A stretch of 8,741 nucleotides of DNA from Hydrogenophilales bacterium RIFOXYD1_FULL_62_11 (GCA_001802655.1 MGZO01000079.1:4631-13371), one strand, 5' to 3'. Shown: positions 1 to 6,112, counted from the first letter of the stretch. The notes: generated by a model not told the origin, from the letters alone. Numbers and translations are program-made.

Positions 1-2
1 GG

Positions 3-353
3 GCCGCGCCAGCCGAAATTGTTGGCGTTTCCACCCTAAATTGGCGCGACCAATACGTCCTCGCACTGGGAATGGACTACGCCCTTGATGCCCGGACGCA
101 CCTGCTCGGCGGATACAACTTTGGTCGCAACCCGATTCCTGCGGAACATACTCAACCCCTTCTAGCCGCGACTGCCGAACATCATCTGACGTTCGGCGTG
201 GAGCGCTTGGGTGAGGGTGACTGGCGCGAGACCTTCGCCGTCGAATATCAGCTGGGGAACACAGTTCGTTACGTGAATCCGGAATTGCCTTTCGGGGCGA
301 GCGAGGAGCGCAACCGCCACGTGGCCCTGTACTTCATGCTGAGCCGACGCTAG
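3..353 (+). CDS. FadL/OMPP1/TodX-family outer membrane transport protein, C-terminal part
   Basis: This is the 3' end of a gene that begins before the window; the frame is open from base 3, giving 116 residues before a TAG stop. An ATG at 72 exists, but coding-like sequence in the same frame precedes it (NWRDQYVLALGMDYAL), so it is internal. The alternating polar/hydrophobic strands and phrases such as GGYNFGRNPIPAEH, HHLTFGVERLG and NPELPFG are typical of the last beta-strands of FadL/OMPP1/TodX barrels. These form outer-membrane channels that take up hydrophobic molecules such as long-chain fatty acids or hydrocarbons. The assignment is by recalled family resemblance; the substrate cannot be told from this fragment. 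It ends 43 bp before the regulator gene, so read-through into that gene is possible. Confidence 0.75.
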   Translation, partial: AAPAEIVGVSTLNWRDQYVLALGMDYALDARTHLLGGYNFGRNPIPAEHTQPLLAATAEHHLTFGVERLGEGDWRETFAVEYQLGNTVRYVNPELPFGASEERNRHVALYFMLSRR

Positions 354-354
354 T

Positions 355-368
355 GATCCGTCAGGATC
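355..368. repeat. Short inverted repeat between outer-membrane gene and regulator
   Basis: GATCC (355-359) and GGATC (364-368) form a perfect 5-bp inverted repeat around GTCA, directly after the stop of the upstream gene and about 30 bp before the regulator start. The stretch ATCCGTCAG (356-364) differs by one base from the ATCCGTGAG repeat found in the two promoter modules downstream. It could be an autoregulatory site, but there is no second unit at the 11-bp period, so this may be chance. Confidence 0.25.
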
Positions 369-396
369 GATACGAACCAATTGCAAGGGTGAGGCT

Positions 397-1821
397 ATGG
401 ACAGGAAAAAAGCGTTGGGTAAACTCGCGCCGCCCGACACTTCGGGGCTGTTGCCGCGGGAGCGGCTGTTCCGGCGCCTGGACGAAGCACGCAAAGGCAA
501 CCTGGCGTGGGTGACCGCTCCGGCCGGATCGGGCAAGACGTCCCTGCTGGCGAGTTGGGCGCGGGCGCGGGATTTGCCCGTGCTGTGGTATCAGCTTGAC
601 GAAGGCGACAACGACCTCGCCACCTTCTTCCATTACCTCAACCTGGCCGCCGGGGCGCGCCGACGGCTGCCGAGTCTGTCGCCGGAACACCTGATGGCGC
701 CCGAGGTTTTCGCCCGCCGCTATTTCACGCAACTGTTTCAGGGCTGGACGACACCAATGGTCCTGGTGTTCGACAACTACCAGAAAATGGCCAACTCCGC
801 GCCGCTGCATCGGCTGCTGAATCTCGCGTTAGATCTGCTGCCGCGCGACAGTCTGGTGGCGGTCGCCAGCCGCCGCGATGCCCCCGATCCGCTGTCCGGA
901 CGCTACGCCTATGCCGCCACCCTGCGCATCGGCTGGGACGACCTGCGCTTCACTGAGTCCGAGAGTGAGGAACTGGCGCGGCTGTGGGAGGTGCCGCGCG
1001 AAACCGCAGCGGGCTTGCACGCCGCCTGTGACGGTTGGGCCGCAATACAGGTATTGCTGATGCGCCTGGGCGCCAAGACGGGACCGGCATTGAACCCGGC
1101 TCACGCCGAACCCGTGGCCGAATTTATCGACCGCGAGTTCTTCGACAAGCTCCCGGCCACGGAGCGCGCTTTCCTGCTCCAGGCCGCGCTGCCGCCTTTC
1201 GTGTCCGGCACGCTCGCCCGTGACCTGACAGGTACCGAACAAGCCGCGGCCATCCTCGCCCGGCTCAGCCGGGAACACCTCCTGATCAGCCAGCACGGGC
1301 AGGATCAAGGCGCGGGGTCGGGCAATTACCAATTCCACCCCATCCTGCGCGAGTTCCTGCTGTTGCGCCTGCAACGCGACTATCCGGCTGACGCAGTAAA
1401 GGCGATGAAAATCCGCGCCGCCCGCTTGCTGGAGGCGCAGAGCGAAGTCGAGTCGGCCGCCGACCTCCTGATACAAGCGGGGGCGTGGGATGAACTGGGC
1501 CGCCTGATCTGCGCCCATGCAGGGGACTGGATGGGATCGAGCCGGTGCGTACTGCCGATCCCTGGTTACTGTTCTGGCACGGCTCCGTGCTGCGCCTGTT
1601 TGATCCGCCGGCGGCACGGCAGCCGCTGGAACAGGCCTATCAACAGTTCATGGCGCTGGAGGATGCCGCCGGCGCCTACCTGGTCTGGGCCGCCATCGTC
1701 GATTCGTTTTCCGCGCCCTGGCATACCTTCACGGAAATCGGCCCCTGGCTCGCCGAGCTGGAACGATTGCTGCAACGCTTTCCGCAATTCCCGGGCCCGG
1801 AGATCGAGGCCCTTGTACTGA
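397..1821 (+). CDS. MalT-like STAND ATPase regulator, N-terminal fragment (frame broken near 1530)
   Basis: This frame encodes the ATPase half of a large MalT-type signal-transduction regulator. A Walker A loop APAGSGKTS sits at residues 41-49. A Walker B-like strand MVLVFDN lies at 121-127, with the usual second acidic residue replaced by Asn. A sensor-like VAVASRRDAP is at 154-163, and CDGWAAIQVLLMRLG at 211-225 is typical of the helical region after the NTPase. In this family ATP and inducer binding drive oligomerisation and transcription activation. ATG 397 is preceded by AAGGG (385-389). Family-like sequence runs to about residue 378 (LICAHAGDWM, near 1533). After that the frame turns Cys/Arg-rich and unlike the family, while the expected continuation (ADPWLLFWHG) appears in the frame that includes 1545. 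Positions about 1534-1821 are therefore probably not real coding in this frame, and the gene is one broken unit with the next entry. Confidence 0.75.
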   Translation: MDRKKALGKLAPPDTSGLLPRERLFRRLDEARKGNLAWVTAPAGSGKTSLLASWARARDLPVLWYQLDEGDNDLATFFHYLNLAAGARRRLPSLSPEHLMAPEVFARRYFTQLFQGWTTPMVLVFDNYQKMANSAPLHRLLNLALDLLPRDSLVAVASRRDAPDPLSGRYAYAATLRIGWDDLRFTESESEELARLWEVPRETAAGLHAACDGWAAIQVLLMRLGAKTGPALNPAHAEPVAEFIDREFFDKLPATERAFLLQAALPPFVSGTLARDLTGTEQAAAILARLSREHLLISQHGQDQGAGSGNYQFHPILREFLLLRLQRDYPADAVKAMKIRAARLLEAQSEVESAADLLIQAGAWDELGRLICAHAGDWMGSSRCVLPIPGYCSGTAPCCACLIRRRHGSRWNRPINSSWRWRMPPAPTWSGPPSSIRFPRPGIPSRKSAPGSPSWNDCCNAFRNSRARRSRPLY

Positions 1822-3518
1822 GCACGGGGATGACCCTGCTTGCGGCCGCTCCCTACACACCCCAGATCCCACACTGGATAGCCAGGGCCGAAGCCCTGCT
1901 CCTCGATCCACCTTCCCTGCAATGTATTGGCCCCTTGGCATGGATGGTGGTGATGAACACCGTCTGGCGGGGAGATGGCATCGAACAAACCCGAACCCTG
2001 CTCTCCCAGGTGAGTTTTCCCGCCGCCCAGGCCGAGGCGTTCCCCTTGTCATACATGCTCTTTGCCAGCGCCCGGGCGCAAATCGAGGGCGCCGCTCTCA
2101 ATGTACCGGGCGCGCGTGACTGGGTGGCAAGCGGGCTGGATGTGGCTGCACAAACCGGCATCCATCTGGTGGATTCCATGGTGCAGGCCAGCGCATGCTT
2201 TTCCGGCACCATCGCGAGCGACCTGACCATGGCCGAAGCGTCTTTGGTCAAGATGGAGCAATTGCTCGACCCCGCCTGGACGCTGCATGTGTTGCAGGTC
2301 CAGTACTTGCGTGCCGGCATCCTCCTCATGTCGGGCGACCCCGCCGCAGCGGTAAAGTCACTGGAAGGTTTTCAGAAAAGGGTCGTGGCGACCGGTGCCG
2401 TCACTCCGATGGCGTTAGGGGATCTTCTACAGGCCCAGGCCTTGGCGCTCAATGGACAAGCGAAGGCGGCCCGCGATCACCTGACCCGGCCGGGGGAATT
2501 CGCGCAACGCTTTCCCAGCCCCATGACGGCATTCCAGGCGGATTTGGTCGAGGCCTATTCCTGGTTTAGCCAGGACGAGGCGGCGCAGGGGCTGGCCGCA
2601 CTGCGCCGGGCGCTGGTGGTCGGCAGACGTTTGAACGCCATGGCCATCTTCCCTTTCTGGCTGCCGCAGATGTTGACGCCGTTGTGCGTGCGCGCCCTGA
2701 AGGCGGGCATCGAGGTGGAATACGTGCGCCGCCTCATCCGCAGACGCGGCCTGCTGCCCGACTCGCCCGCCATTGAGAACTGGCCCTGGCCCATTCGCGT
2801 CTACACCCTGGGCCGCTTCGCGGTGCTAAAGGACGATGCCTCGATCAGCGTTTCCGGCAAGACGCAGAAAAAACCGCTCGAATTGCTCAAGGCACTCATC
2901 GCCTTGGGTGGCCGCAGCGTGGCGGCGAGCACCCTGTCCGAAGCCTTGTGGGAGGTCAGTGCCGAAGGCACCGCCCGGCACGCACTGGACATGGCGGTTT
3001 CCCGATTGCGCAAGCTGCTGGGCGACGATGGGGCCATCCTGGTTCAGGAAGGCAAGCTTTCTCTCAACGACAAACTGGTCTGGGTAGATGCCTGGGCGTT
3101 CGAGCGCCTGGCTGGCGACTTTGAAAAACACCCGGGGGATGCGGGTCTAAATCTGGCGCAACAGGCCGTGGAGCGCTACACGGGCGCCTTTCTCGCCGGC
3201 GACGAGGAGGCGGCGTGGCTGCTGGGGCGCAGGGACAGGCTGCGCAGCCACTATCTGCGCCTCGTTAACGCGCATGGCTCCGCCCTGGAACGGCTCGGTC
3301 AATGGAATCAGGCCATTGACGGCTATCGCCGCGCTCTCGAACTGGAGCCGCTGGCCGAGGCAATCTATCAGGGTCTGATGCGTTGTCACCTGGAACTGGA
3401 CGAGCCTGCCCAAGCCCTGGAGACCTATCGCCGTTGCCGACAGATACTGTCAGTCGTCCTGAGCGTCTCCCCCAGCCCACAGACCGAAAAATTGGCCGAA
3501 CGCGCGCGTTGCCGATAA
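1545..3518 (+). CDS. TPR-rich / winged-helix / BTAD transcriptional activator, C-terminal fragment of the same regulator
   Basis: This 657-residue frame continues the regulator in another frame. It opens with ADPWLLFWHG, a phrase normally internal in MalT-like STAND regulators. A long helical TPR-like region (about 20-400) follows. An OmpR/PhoB-type winged helix spans about 417-511, with a likely recognition helix ARHALDMAVSRLRKLLGD at 478-495. A BTAD domain spans about 517-650 (WAFERLAGDF, ALELEPLAEAIYQGLMR, ALETYRRCRQIL). Such proteins activate transcription by binding direct repeats. The listed start is a GTG at 1545 with only a weak GGGA ahead of it, so it is a convenience start: independent translation or reinitiation is possible, but a frameshifted or partly deleted single gene (397-3518) is more likely. 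The gene lies directly upstream of two promoter modules with 11-bp direct repeats that fit a BTAD activator. The DNA-binding half is intact. Confidence 0.75.
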   Translation: MRTADPWLLFWHGSVLRLFDPPAARQPLEQAYQQFMALEDAAGAYLVWAAIVDSFSAPWHTFTEIGPWLAELERLLQRFPQFPGPEIEALVLSTGMTLLAAAPYTPQIPHWIARAEALLLDPPSLQCIGPLAWMVVMNTVWRGDGIEQTRTLLSQVSFPAAQAEAFPLSYMLFASARAQIEGAALNVPGARDWVASGLDVAAQTGIHLVDSMVQASACFSGTIASDLTMAEASLVKMEQLLDPAWTLHVLQVQYLRAGILLMSGDPAAAVKSLEGFQKRVVATGAVTPMALGDLLQAQALALNGQAKAARDHLTRPGEFAQRFPSPMTAFQADLVEAYSWFSQDEAAQGLAALRRALVVGRRLNAMAIFPFWLPQMLTPLCVRALKAGIEVEYVRRLIRRRGLLPDSPAIENWPWPIRVYTLGRFAVLKDDASISVSGKTQKKPLELLKALIALGGRSVAASTLSEALWEVSAEGTARHALDMAVSRLRKLLGDDGAILVQEGKLSLNDKLVWVDAWAFERLAGDFEKHPGDAGLNLAQQAVERYTGAFLAGDEEAAWLLGRRDRLRSHYLRLVNAHGSALERLGQWNQAIDGYRRALELEPLAEAIYQGLMRCHLELDEPAQALETYRRCRQILSVVLSVSPSPQTEKLAERARCR

Positions 3519-3541
3519 GCGCACTCCCTTACACGCGCGGA

Positions 3542-3584
3542 TTTTTCATCCGTGAGCTATCCGTGAGCGCGCGGGCCTTAGGAT
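3542..3584 (+). promoter_or_regulatory. Promoter module A: two ATCCGTGAG repeats, 11-bp period, plus -10-like element
   Basis: After TTTTTC (3542-3547), ATCCGTGAG occurs at 3548-3556 and again at 3559-3567, an 11-bp period that places both on one helix face. TAGGAT (3579-3584; 4 of 6 match to TATAAT) starts 20 bp after the second repeat start. The position where a -35 box would lie (about 3556-3561) does not resemble TTGACA and is covered by the repeats, which suggests an activator-dependent promoter. The arrangement is the one known for SARP activators, which share winged-helix plus BTAD domains with the adjacent regulator. Expected transcription start is near 3591, giving a leader of about 43 nt to the gene at 3634. 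Confidence 0.7.
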
Positions 3585-3617
3585 GAGGCTGTCGGGCTTG
3601 ACCGGCGGAGCCAATTT

Positions 3618-3625
3618 AAAGGAGA
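3618..3625 (+). promoter_or_regulatory. Strong ribosome binding site that sets the start at 3634
   Basis: AAAGGAGA lies 8 nt before ATG 3634. An in-frame ATG at 3583 would lengthen the protein, but it overlaps the predicted -10 element and lies upstream of the expected transcript start, so 3634 is preferred. Confidence 0.8.
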
Positions 3626-3633
3626 CCCATATC

Positions 3634-3861
3634 ATGATTAACGCCATTTCAGATTTCATGATCCACGTAGATGAAAGCCTGGACAAGCAGGCGCGCGAGA
3701 CCATGGAGAGTCACGTACGTTCCCATGCCTGTGTCATCAGTGCCGCCATCCCGCCCCGAACCCCCCACCTGATGCTGGTTGTTTACGACAGCGATTGTGC
3801 CCGCGCCGGCCAGATTCTTGGCCACGTCCGCGACCGAGGGCTGCACGCTGTAATGCTGTAA
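3634..3861 (+). CDS. Small HMA-like ferredoxin-fold protein lacking CxxC
   Basis: The protein has 75 residues, no signal peptide and no membrane segment, so it should be cytoplasmic. The pattern of an N-terminal strand (DFMIHVDESL), helix (QARETMESHVRS), strand (CVISAAI), strand (HLMLVVYDSD), helix (AGQILGHVRDRG) and final strand (HAVML) fits the beta-alpha-beta-beta-alpha-beta ferredoxin fold of heavy-metal-associated domains. The metal-binding CxxC loop is absent. Its two cysteines, Cys33 and Cys55, are separate, and the loop where CxxC would be reads HVDESLD. It may bind metal differently, act as a sensor or adaptor, or not bind metal at all. It has its own strong ribosome site and sits under promoter module A directly after the BTAD regulator, so it is probably a regulon member. 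Family resemblance is recalled, not searched. Confidence 0.75.
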   Translation: MINAISDFMIHVDESLDKQARETMESHVRSHACVISAAIPPRTPHLMLVVYDSDCARAGQILGHVRDRGLHAVML

Positions 3862-3996
3862 GCCTGGGTTCGCCGGAGCTTGATCCAAGTTTGGGCAGAC
3901 ACTGAAAAAAGGATGTGGAGCCGCTCGGGGAACTGCGCGATGCCTGCGTCGACGCTGGTGGCATACTAGATTAAGGCTCTCTTGGCTGCCTTTGAG

Positions 3997-4022
3997 CGCA
4001 GCATCTTGAACAAGATGCTGCG
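3997..4022. repeat. Perfect 26-bp palindrome (12-bp arms, 2-bp spacer)
   Basis: The left arm CGCAGCATCTTG (3997-4008) and the right arm CAAGATGCTGCG (4011-4022) are exact reverse complements separated by AA. As RNA it would fold into a stem of about 11 bp with a 4-nt GAAC loop. No U-run follows, so it is not a standard intrinsic terminator. It could be a protein-binding operator, an RNA-stabilising hairpin, or the trace of a mobile element. The start codon of the remnant at 4015 lies inside the right arm. Confidence 0.75.
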
Positions 4023-4225
4023 ATACATCCGCAAGCCGTACTCACCCCCCAACCTGACTTTACTGGCCCTGATCGCGGCCCTCGCCCTCTCACCCACCGC
4101 AGTGCCATTATCGACACCCAACAAAGCGGCCTGACCTTGTCGGGCAATGCGACCTTCACAGCGGGTTGCAACGATTCCGCTGCCGTCGCAGCACCGCCCA
4201 CGCCCATCAAGGCTAATTCCGTCGG
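4015..4225 (+). pseudogene. Probable frameshifted remnant of a secreted-protein gene
   Basis: ATG 4015 opens a 39-codon frame ending at 4134. It begins with a classic signal peptide: a basic n-region MLRYIRKPY, then the hydrophobic core LTLLALIAALALSPTA. Near 4103 the frame drifts, while another frame from 4104 reads AIIDTQQSGLTLSGNATF, the composition of a mature exported or surface protein that would directly follow an AxA cleavage site. A small indel around 4100-4104 would join the two. The second frame then runs into the promoter module B repeats and stops at 4270, so the gene is also cut short. No good ribosome site precedes 4015. The assignment rests only on signal-peptide and composition cues, and the original function is unknown. 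Confidence 0.4.
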
Positions 4226-4269
4226 TTTTTCGATCCGTGAGTCATCCGTGAGCACATATCCCATAGGCT
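4226..4269 (+). promoter_or_regulatory. Promoter module B: two ATCCGTGAG repeats, 11-bp period, plus -10-like element
   Basis: TTTTTC (4226-4231) is followed by ATCCGTGAG at 4233-4241 and 4244-4252. TAGGCT (4264-4269) starts exactly 20 bp after the second repeat start, the same spacing as module A. Bases between the conserved blocks differ from module A, so similarity is limited to the elements expected to be functional. There is no -35-like hexamer at 4241-4246. Expected transcription start is near 4276, which gives a leader of about 148 nt for the exported-protein gene at 4424. Confidence 0.7.
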
Positions 4270-4280
4270 GAACTTGCCGG

Positions 4281-4301
4281 ATCTGCAGAAAAAAAGCAGA
4301 T
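4281..4301 (+). other. Hairpin with A-rich loop at the start of the predicted leader
   Basis: ATCTGC (4281-4286) pairs with GCAGAT (4296-4301) around the loop AGAAAAAAA. It would lie within a few nucleotides of the 5' end of a transcript from module B. A 5'-terminal hairpin can protect an mRNA from decay; this role is inferred. Confidence 0.4.
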
Positions 4302-4408
4302 TCCAGCATGTTTACAACGTGCGGGGCGGTTACCTGGAACTTGGGGCTTCGTGAGTATCGGTGCTACGGATAACGTGGCGGATCGCTCCAAGGCGCCTCT
4401 TCACCATC

Positions 4409-4415
4409 AGGAGGG
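4409..4415 (+). promoter_or_regulatory. Ribosome binding site that sets the start at 4424
   Basis: AGGAGGG lies 8 nt before ATG 4424 and favours that codon over the upstream in-frame GTG at 4361 and the later Met codons at 4451 and 4469. Confidence 0.8.
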
Positions 4416-4423
4416 CATGGAAA

Positions 4424-4831
4424 ATGGACCAGACTGAACTTGGCATACCCATGGTTAGCGTGCGTTGCATGGCCGTAAGCCTGCTTGTGGCAATCGCGCT
4501 GGCGGGCAGCCTGCCCGCCAGCGCGGCGGATACATCGGCGGATGCGAATTTGGCACAGTGGCAACTGCGCCGTCTAAACGCACCCTCGGTGCTCGAACGC
4601 TTGCATGAGCGCGAAGGTAATGTCTACATCTACGACGGACTTACCGATCGCGAGGTCAATCAAGCCTTGAACACACATTTCGACCGCATCGAATACATGA
4701 TGTTTGTAGGAACGCGGAAAACCGGTTCGACTGATTCGACTGACTCGGCGAACAGCTCAGTGCAGAAGAACGGCGCAGTGCAGGATACGGTGCCGGGCAA
4801 TGCCGAAACGGAATCGCCTGGATGCCTGTGA
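4424..4831 (+). CDS. Small exported protein of unknown function
   Basis: The protein has 135 residues from the ATG chosen by its ribosome site. A Sec signal peptide is clear: hydrophobic core MAVSLLVAIALAGSL (residues 16-30) followed by PASA, with likely cleavage after Ala34, leaving a mature periplasmic or secreted protein of about 101 residues. The first half of the mature part looks conserved in style (AQWQLRRLNAPSVLERLHER, then VYIYDGLTDREVNQALNTHF and DRIEYMMFVG). The tail from about residue 98 is Ser/Thr/Asp/Asn-rich, low in complexity, and ends SPGCL. I recall similar unnamed proteins with the IYDGLTDREV phrase in proteobacteria but cannot name a function. It lies under promoter module B, 93 bp ahead of the membrane transporter and in line with the multicopper oxidase, so a link with that oxidase is plausible but unproven. 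Confidence 0.75.
   Translation: MDQTELGIPMVSVRCMAVSLLVAIALAGSLPASAADTSADANLAQWQLRRLNAPSVLERLHEREGNVYIYDGLTDREVNQALNTHFDRIEYMMFVGTRKTGSTDSTDSANSSVQKNGAVQDTVPGNAETESPGCL
4726..4743 (+). repeat. 9-bp tandem duplication in the exported-protein tail
   Basis: TTCGACTGA occurs twice in direct succession (4726-4734, 4735-4743), encoding the repeated Ser-Thr-Asp in GSTDSTDSAN. It keeps the frame and lies in the low-complexity tail, where length variation is tolerated. Confidence 0.6.
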
Positions 4832-4874
4832 GCAAGCCAACTTGAACTTGGGTTGCGGCAACGGAAGGCTTTTT
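4832..4874 (+). terminator. Weak stem-loop with distant T-run after the exported-protein gene
   Basis: GCAAGCCAA (4832-4840) pairs with TTGGGTTGC (4848-4856) with one mismatch around a 7-nt loop, immediately after the stop codon. A TTTTT run occurs at 4870-4874, about 13 nt beyond the stem. That gap is long for an intrinsic terminator, so the hairpin may instead be a leaky terminator or an intercistronic mRNA-stabilising structure. Confidence 0.3.
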
Positions 4875-4924
4875 AGTGGTCGTCGTCATCAAGGCCGGGC
4901 CAGGCTGTTGATCAGGAGCCCATC

Positions 4925-5998
4925 ATGGAAATACGCGATGGATTGATTAGTCACGTGAAGGCGAACGGCTTGCCCCTGACACTGACGCTGCGGCACGGGC
5001 TTGTCCCAAGCTTGCTGCTTGCGGCCGCTGTTGCCGTAGTTTCAACGATTCTTGCGACGGCGCTTGTCGGGCTCGTTCCTTTCCCTTCAATGGTCATCGC
5101 TTTGTTCATCGGCATGGCGCTCAACCCGATCGCCCAGAGACCCGAGTTCAACCCCGGCATTGTTTTCTGCGTTAAGACAGTGCTGCGGTGTGCGGTCGCC
5201 CTGCTGGGGCTACGCATCGCTATGGGCGAAATTGTTGCGCTCGGTTTTTCCACGGGCATCATCGTTATCCTGGCGATGTCGATTACCGTTGTCGGCGGCT
5301 GCCTACTGGCGAGATCCTTGGGTCAGAGCTGCTATTTCGGTGCGCTTGCAGGGGTAGCCAGTGCTGTGTGCGGGGCGTCGGCGACACTTGCGACTGCGAC
5401 TTCTTTGCCAGGCTACCAGGGCAAGGAAGCCGATGTCGCTTTTGTCGTAATCGCAGTGAATGCACTGTCGACACTTGCGATGGTGCTCTATCCGTTGATG
5501 TGCGCTGCACTCGGTCTGTCCGAGCAGGCCACTGGCATTATGCTCGGCGCCACGATCCACGATGTAGCGCAAGTAGTTGGAGCCGGCTATGCAGTATCGA
5601 GCGAGGTCGGCAATACCGCCGTGATCGTCAAGCTGTTTCGCGTGTTTCTGCTGCTTCCTGTCGTACTCGTCATCGGGTACTGGTTCGCGCGCAAAGGGGC
5701 GGCCAACCACACAGCCAAGGTTCCCATGCCCACGTTCGCCTTCGTGTTCCTGGCGCTTTGTCTCGTCAACAGTGTCGCTCCATCGGTACCGGCATTGGCG
5801 CCAAGCTATGCCTGGGCCAAGGGCTGGCTGGCAGACTTCTCGACGTGGGGGCTTCTAATCGCGATCGCGGCGCTCGGACTTGGCACGTCGCTCGGCGCAT
5901 TGAAACGCCTCGGCTGGCGCCACGCCGCCACGGTCACGGGCGCCACGCTGGTGATGGCTGGTGTCGTGACGACAGCCCTGCTCATCGTTGAGACATAA
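4925..5998 (+). CDS. UPF0324 / YeiH-family putative sulfate exporter-type membrane protein
   Basis: This 357-residue, strongly hydrophobic protein has about ten predicted membrane helices and fits the YeiH/UPF0324 family (Pfam Cons_hypoth698), whose members are usually about 340 residues. Family signatures seen are FPSMVIALFIGMALNP (53-68), VLRCAVALLGLRI (86-98), ASAVCGASATLATATS (145-160), GATIHDVAQVVGAGY (208-222) and VKLFRV (235-240). The family is annotated as putative sulfate exporters (PSE); the true substrate is not established for most members and cannot be read here. Start ATG 4925 has AGGAG (4914-4918) six bases upstream. No convincing promoter lies in the 93 bp after the preceding gene, so co-transcription from module B is likely. 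An inner-membrane exporter next to an exported oxidase may serve sulfur-oxyanion or small-anion traffic, which is only an inference. Confidence 0.85.
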   Translation: MEIRDGLISHVKANGLPLTLTLRHGLVPSLLLAAAVAVVSTILATALVGLVPFPSMVIALFIGMALNPIAQRPEFNPGIVFCVKTVLRCAVALLGLRIAMGEIVALGFSTGIIVILAMSITVVGGCLLARSLGQSCYFGALAGVASAVCGASATLATATSLPGYQGKEADVAFVVIAVNALSTLAMVLYPLMCAALGLSEQATGIMLGATIHDVAQVVGAGYAVSSEVGNTAVIVKLFRVFLLLPVVLVIGYWFARKGAANHTAKVPMPTFAFVFLALCLVNSVAPSVPALAPSYAWAKGWLADFSTWGLLIAIAALGLGTSLGALKRLGWRHAATVTGATLVMAGVVTTALLIVET

Positions 5999-6112
5999 GG
6001 CATGCAGAGCAATACGGACATTAATATCGAAAATGAGTCGCTTGGCTGGATGCTTGTGAGCGCTCCCTATGAAATGAGAAAAATTGCGTAACGTTGCAGA
6101 TAATCTACATTG

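Larger units (their letters stand above)
3862..4423. other. 562-bp gene-poor interval
   Basis: No convincing intact gene lies here on either strand. The interval holds a perfect 26-bp palindrome (3997-4022), a probable frameshifted remnant of an exported-protein gene (4015-4225), promoter module B (4226-4269), an A-rich hairpin (4281-4301) and the leader of the gene at 4424. In 3862-3996 I see no promoter, hairpin or coding signal I can support. A 112-codon open frame on the minus strand (3971-4309) runs through the palindrome and promoter module B and has no ribosome site or family features. Confidence 0.6.

Noticed and set aside
829..1617. 262-codon minus-strand frame opposite the STAND regulator
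   Set aside because: It is antisense to well-recognised ATPase-domain coding sequence, has no ribosome site or family features, and long antisense frames are expected at high GC.
3519..3547. Possible intrinsic terminator (GCGC pairs plus TTTTT) after the regulator
   Set aside because: The stem is only about 4 bp with a long loop, and the T-run is also present in module B, so it fits the promoter module better.
3971..4309. 112-codon minus-strand frame in the gene-poor interval
   Set aside because: It crosses the palindrome and promoter module B, lacks a ribosome site and shows Cys/Arg-rich, family-free composition.
5188..5991. 267-codon frame on the + strand inside the UPF0324 gene
   Set aside because: It is an overlapping frame rich in Arg, Cys and Ser, with no ribosome site; the membrane-protein frame is clearly the real one.
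6002..6091. Possible 29-residue ORF (starting MQSNTDINIE) just after the UPF0324 stop
   Set aside because: It would overlap no gene and could be coupled to the preceding stop, but the only AAGG is one base before the ATG, and nothing in the peptide suggests a family or a membrane or export signal.
6084..6106. Sigma-70-like promoter using TTGCGT and GATAAT upstream of the oxidase
   Set aside because: The two hexamers are only 9 bp apart, too close for a working -35/-10 pair.
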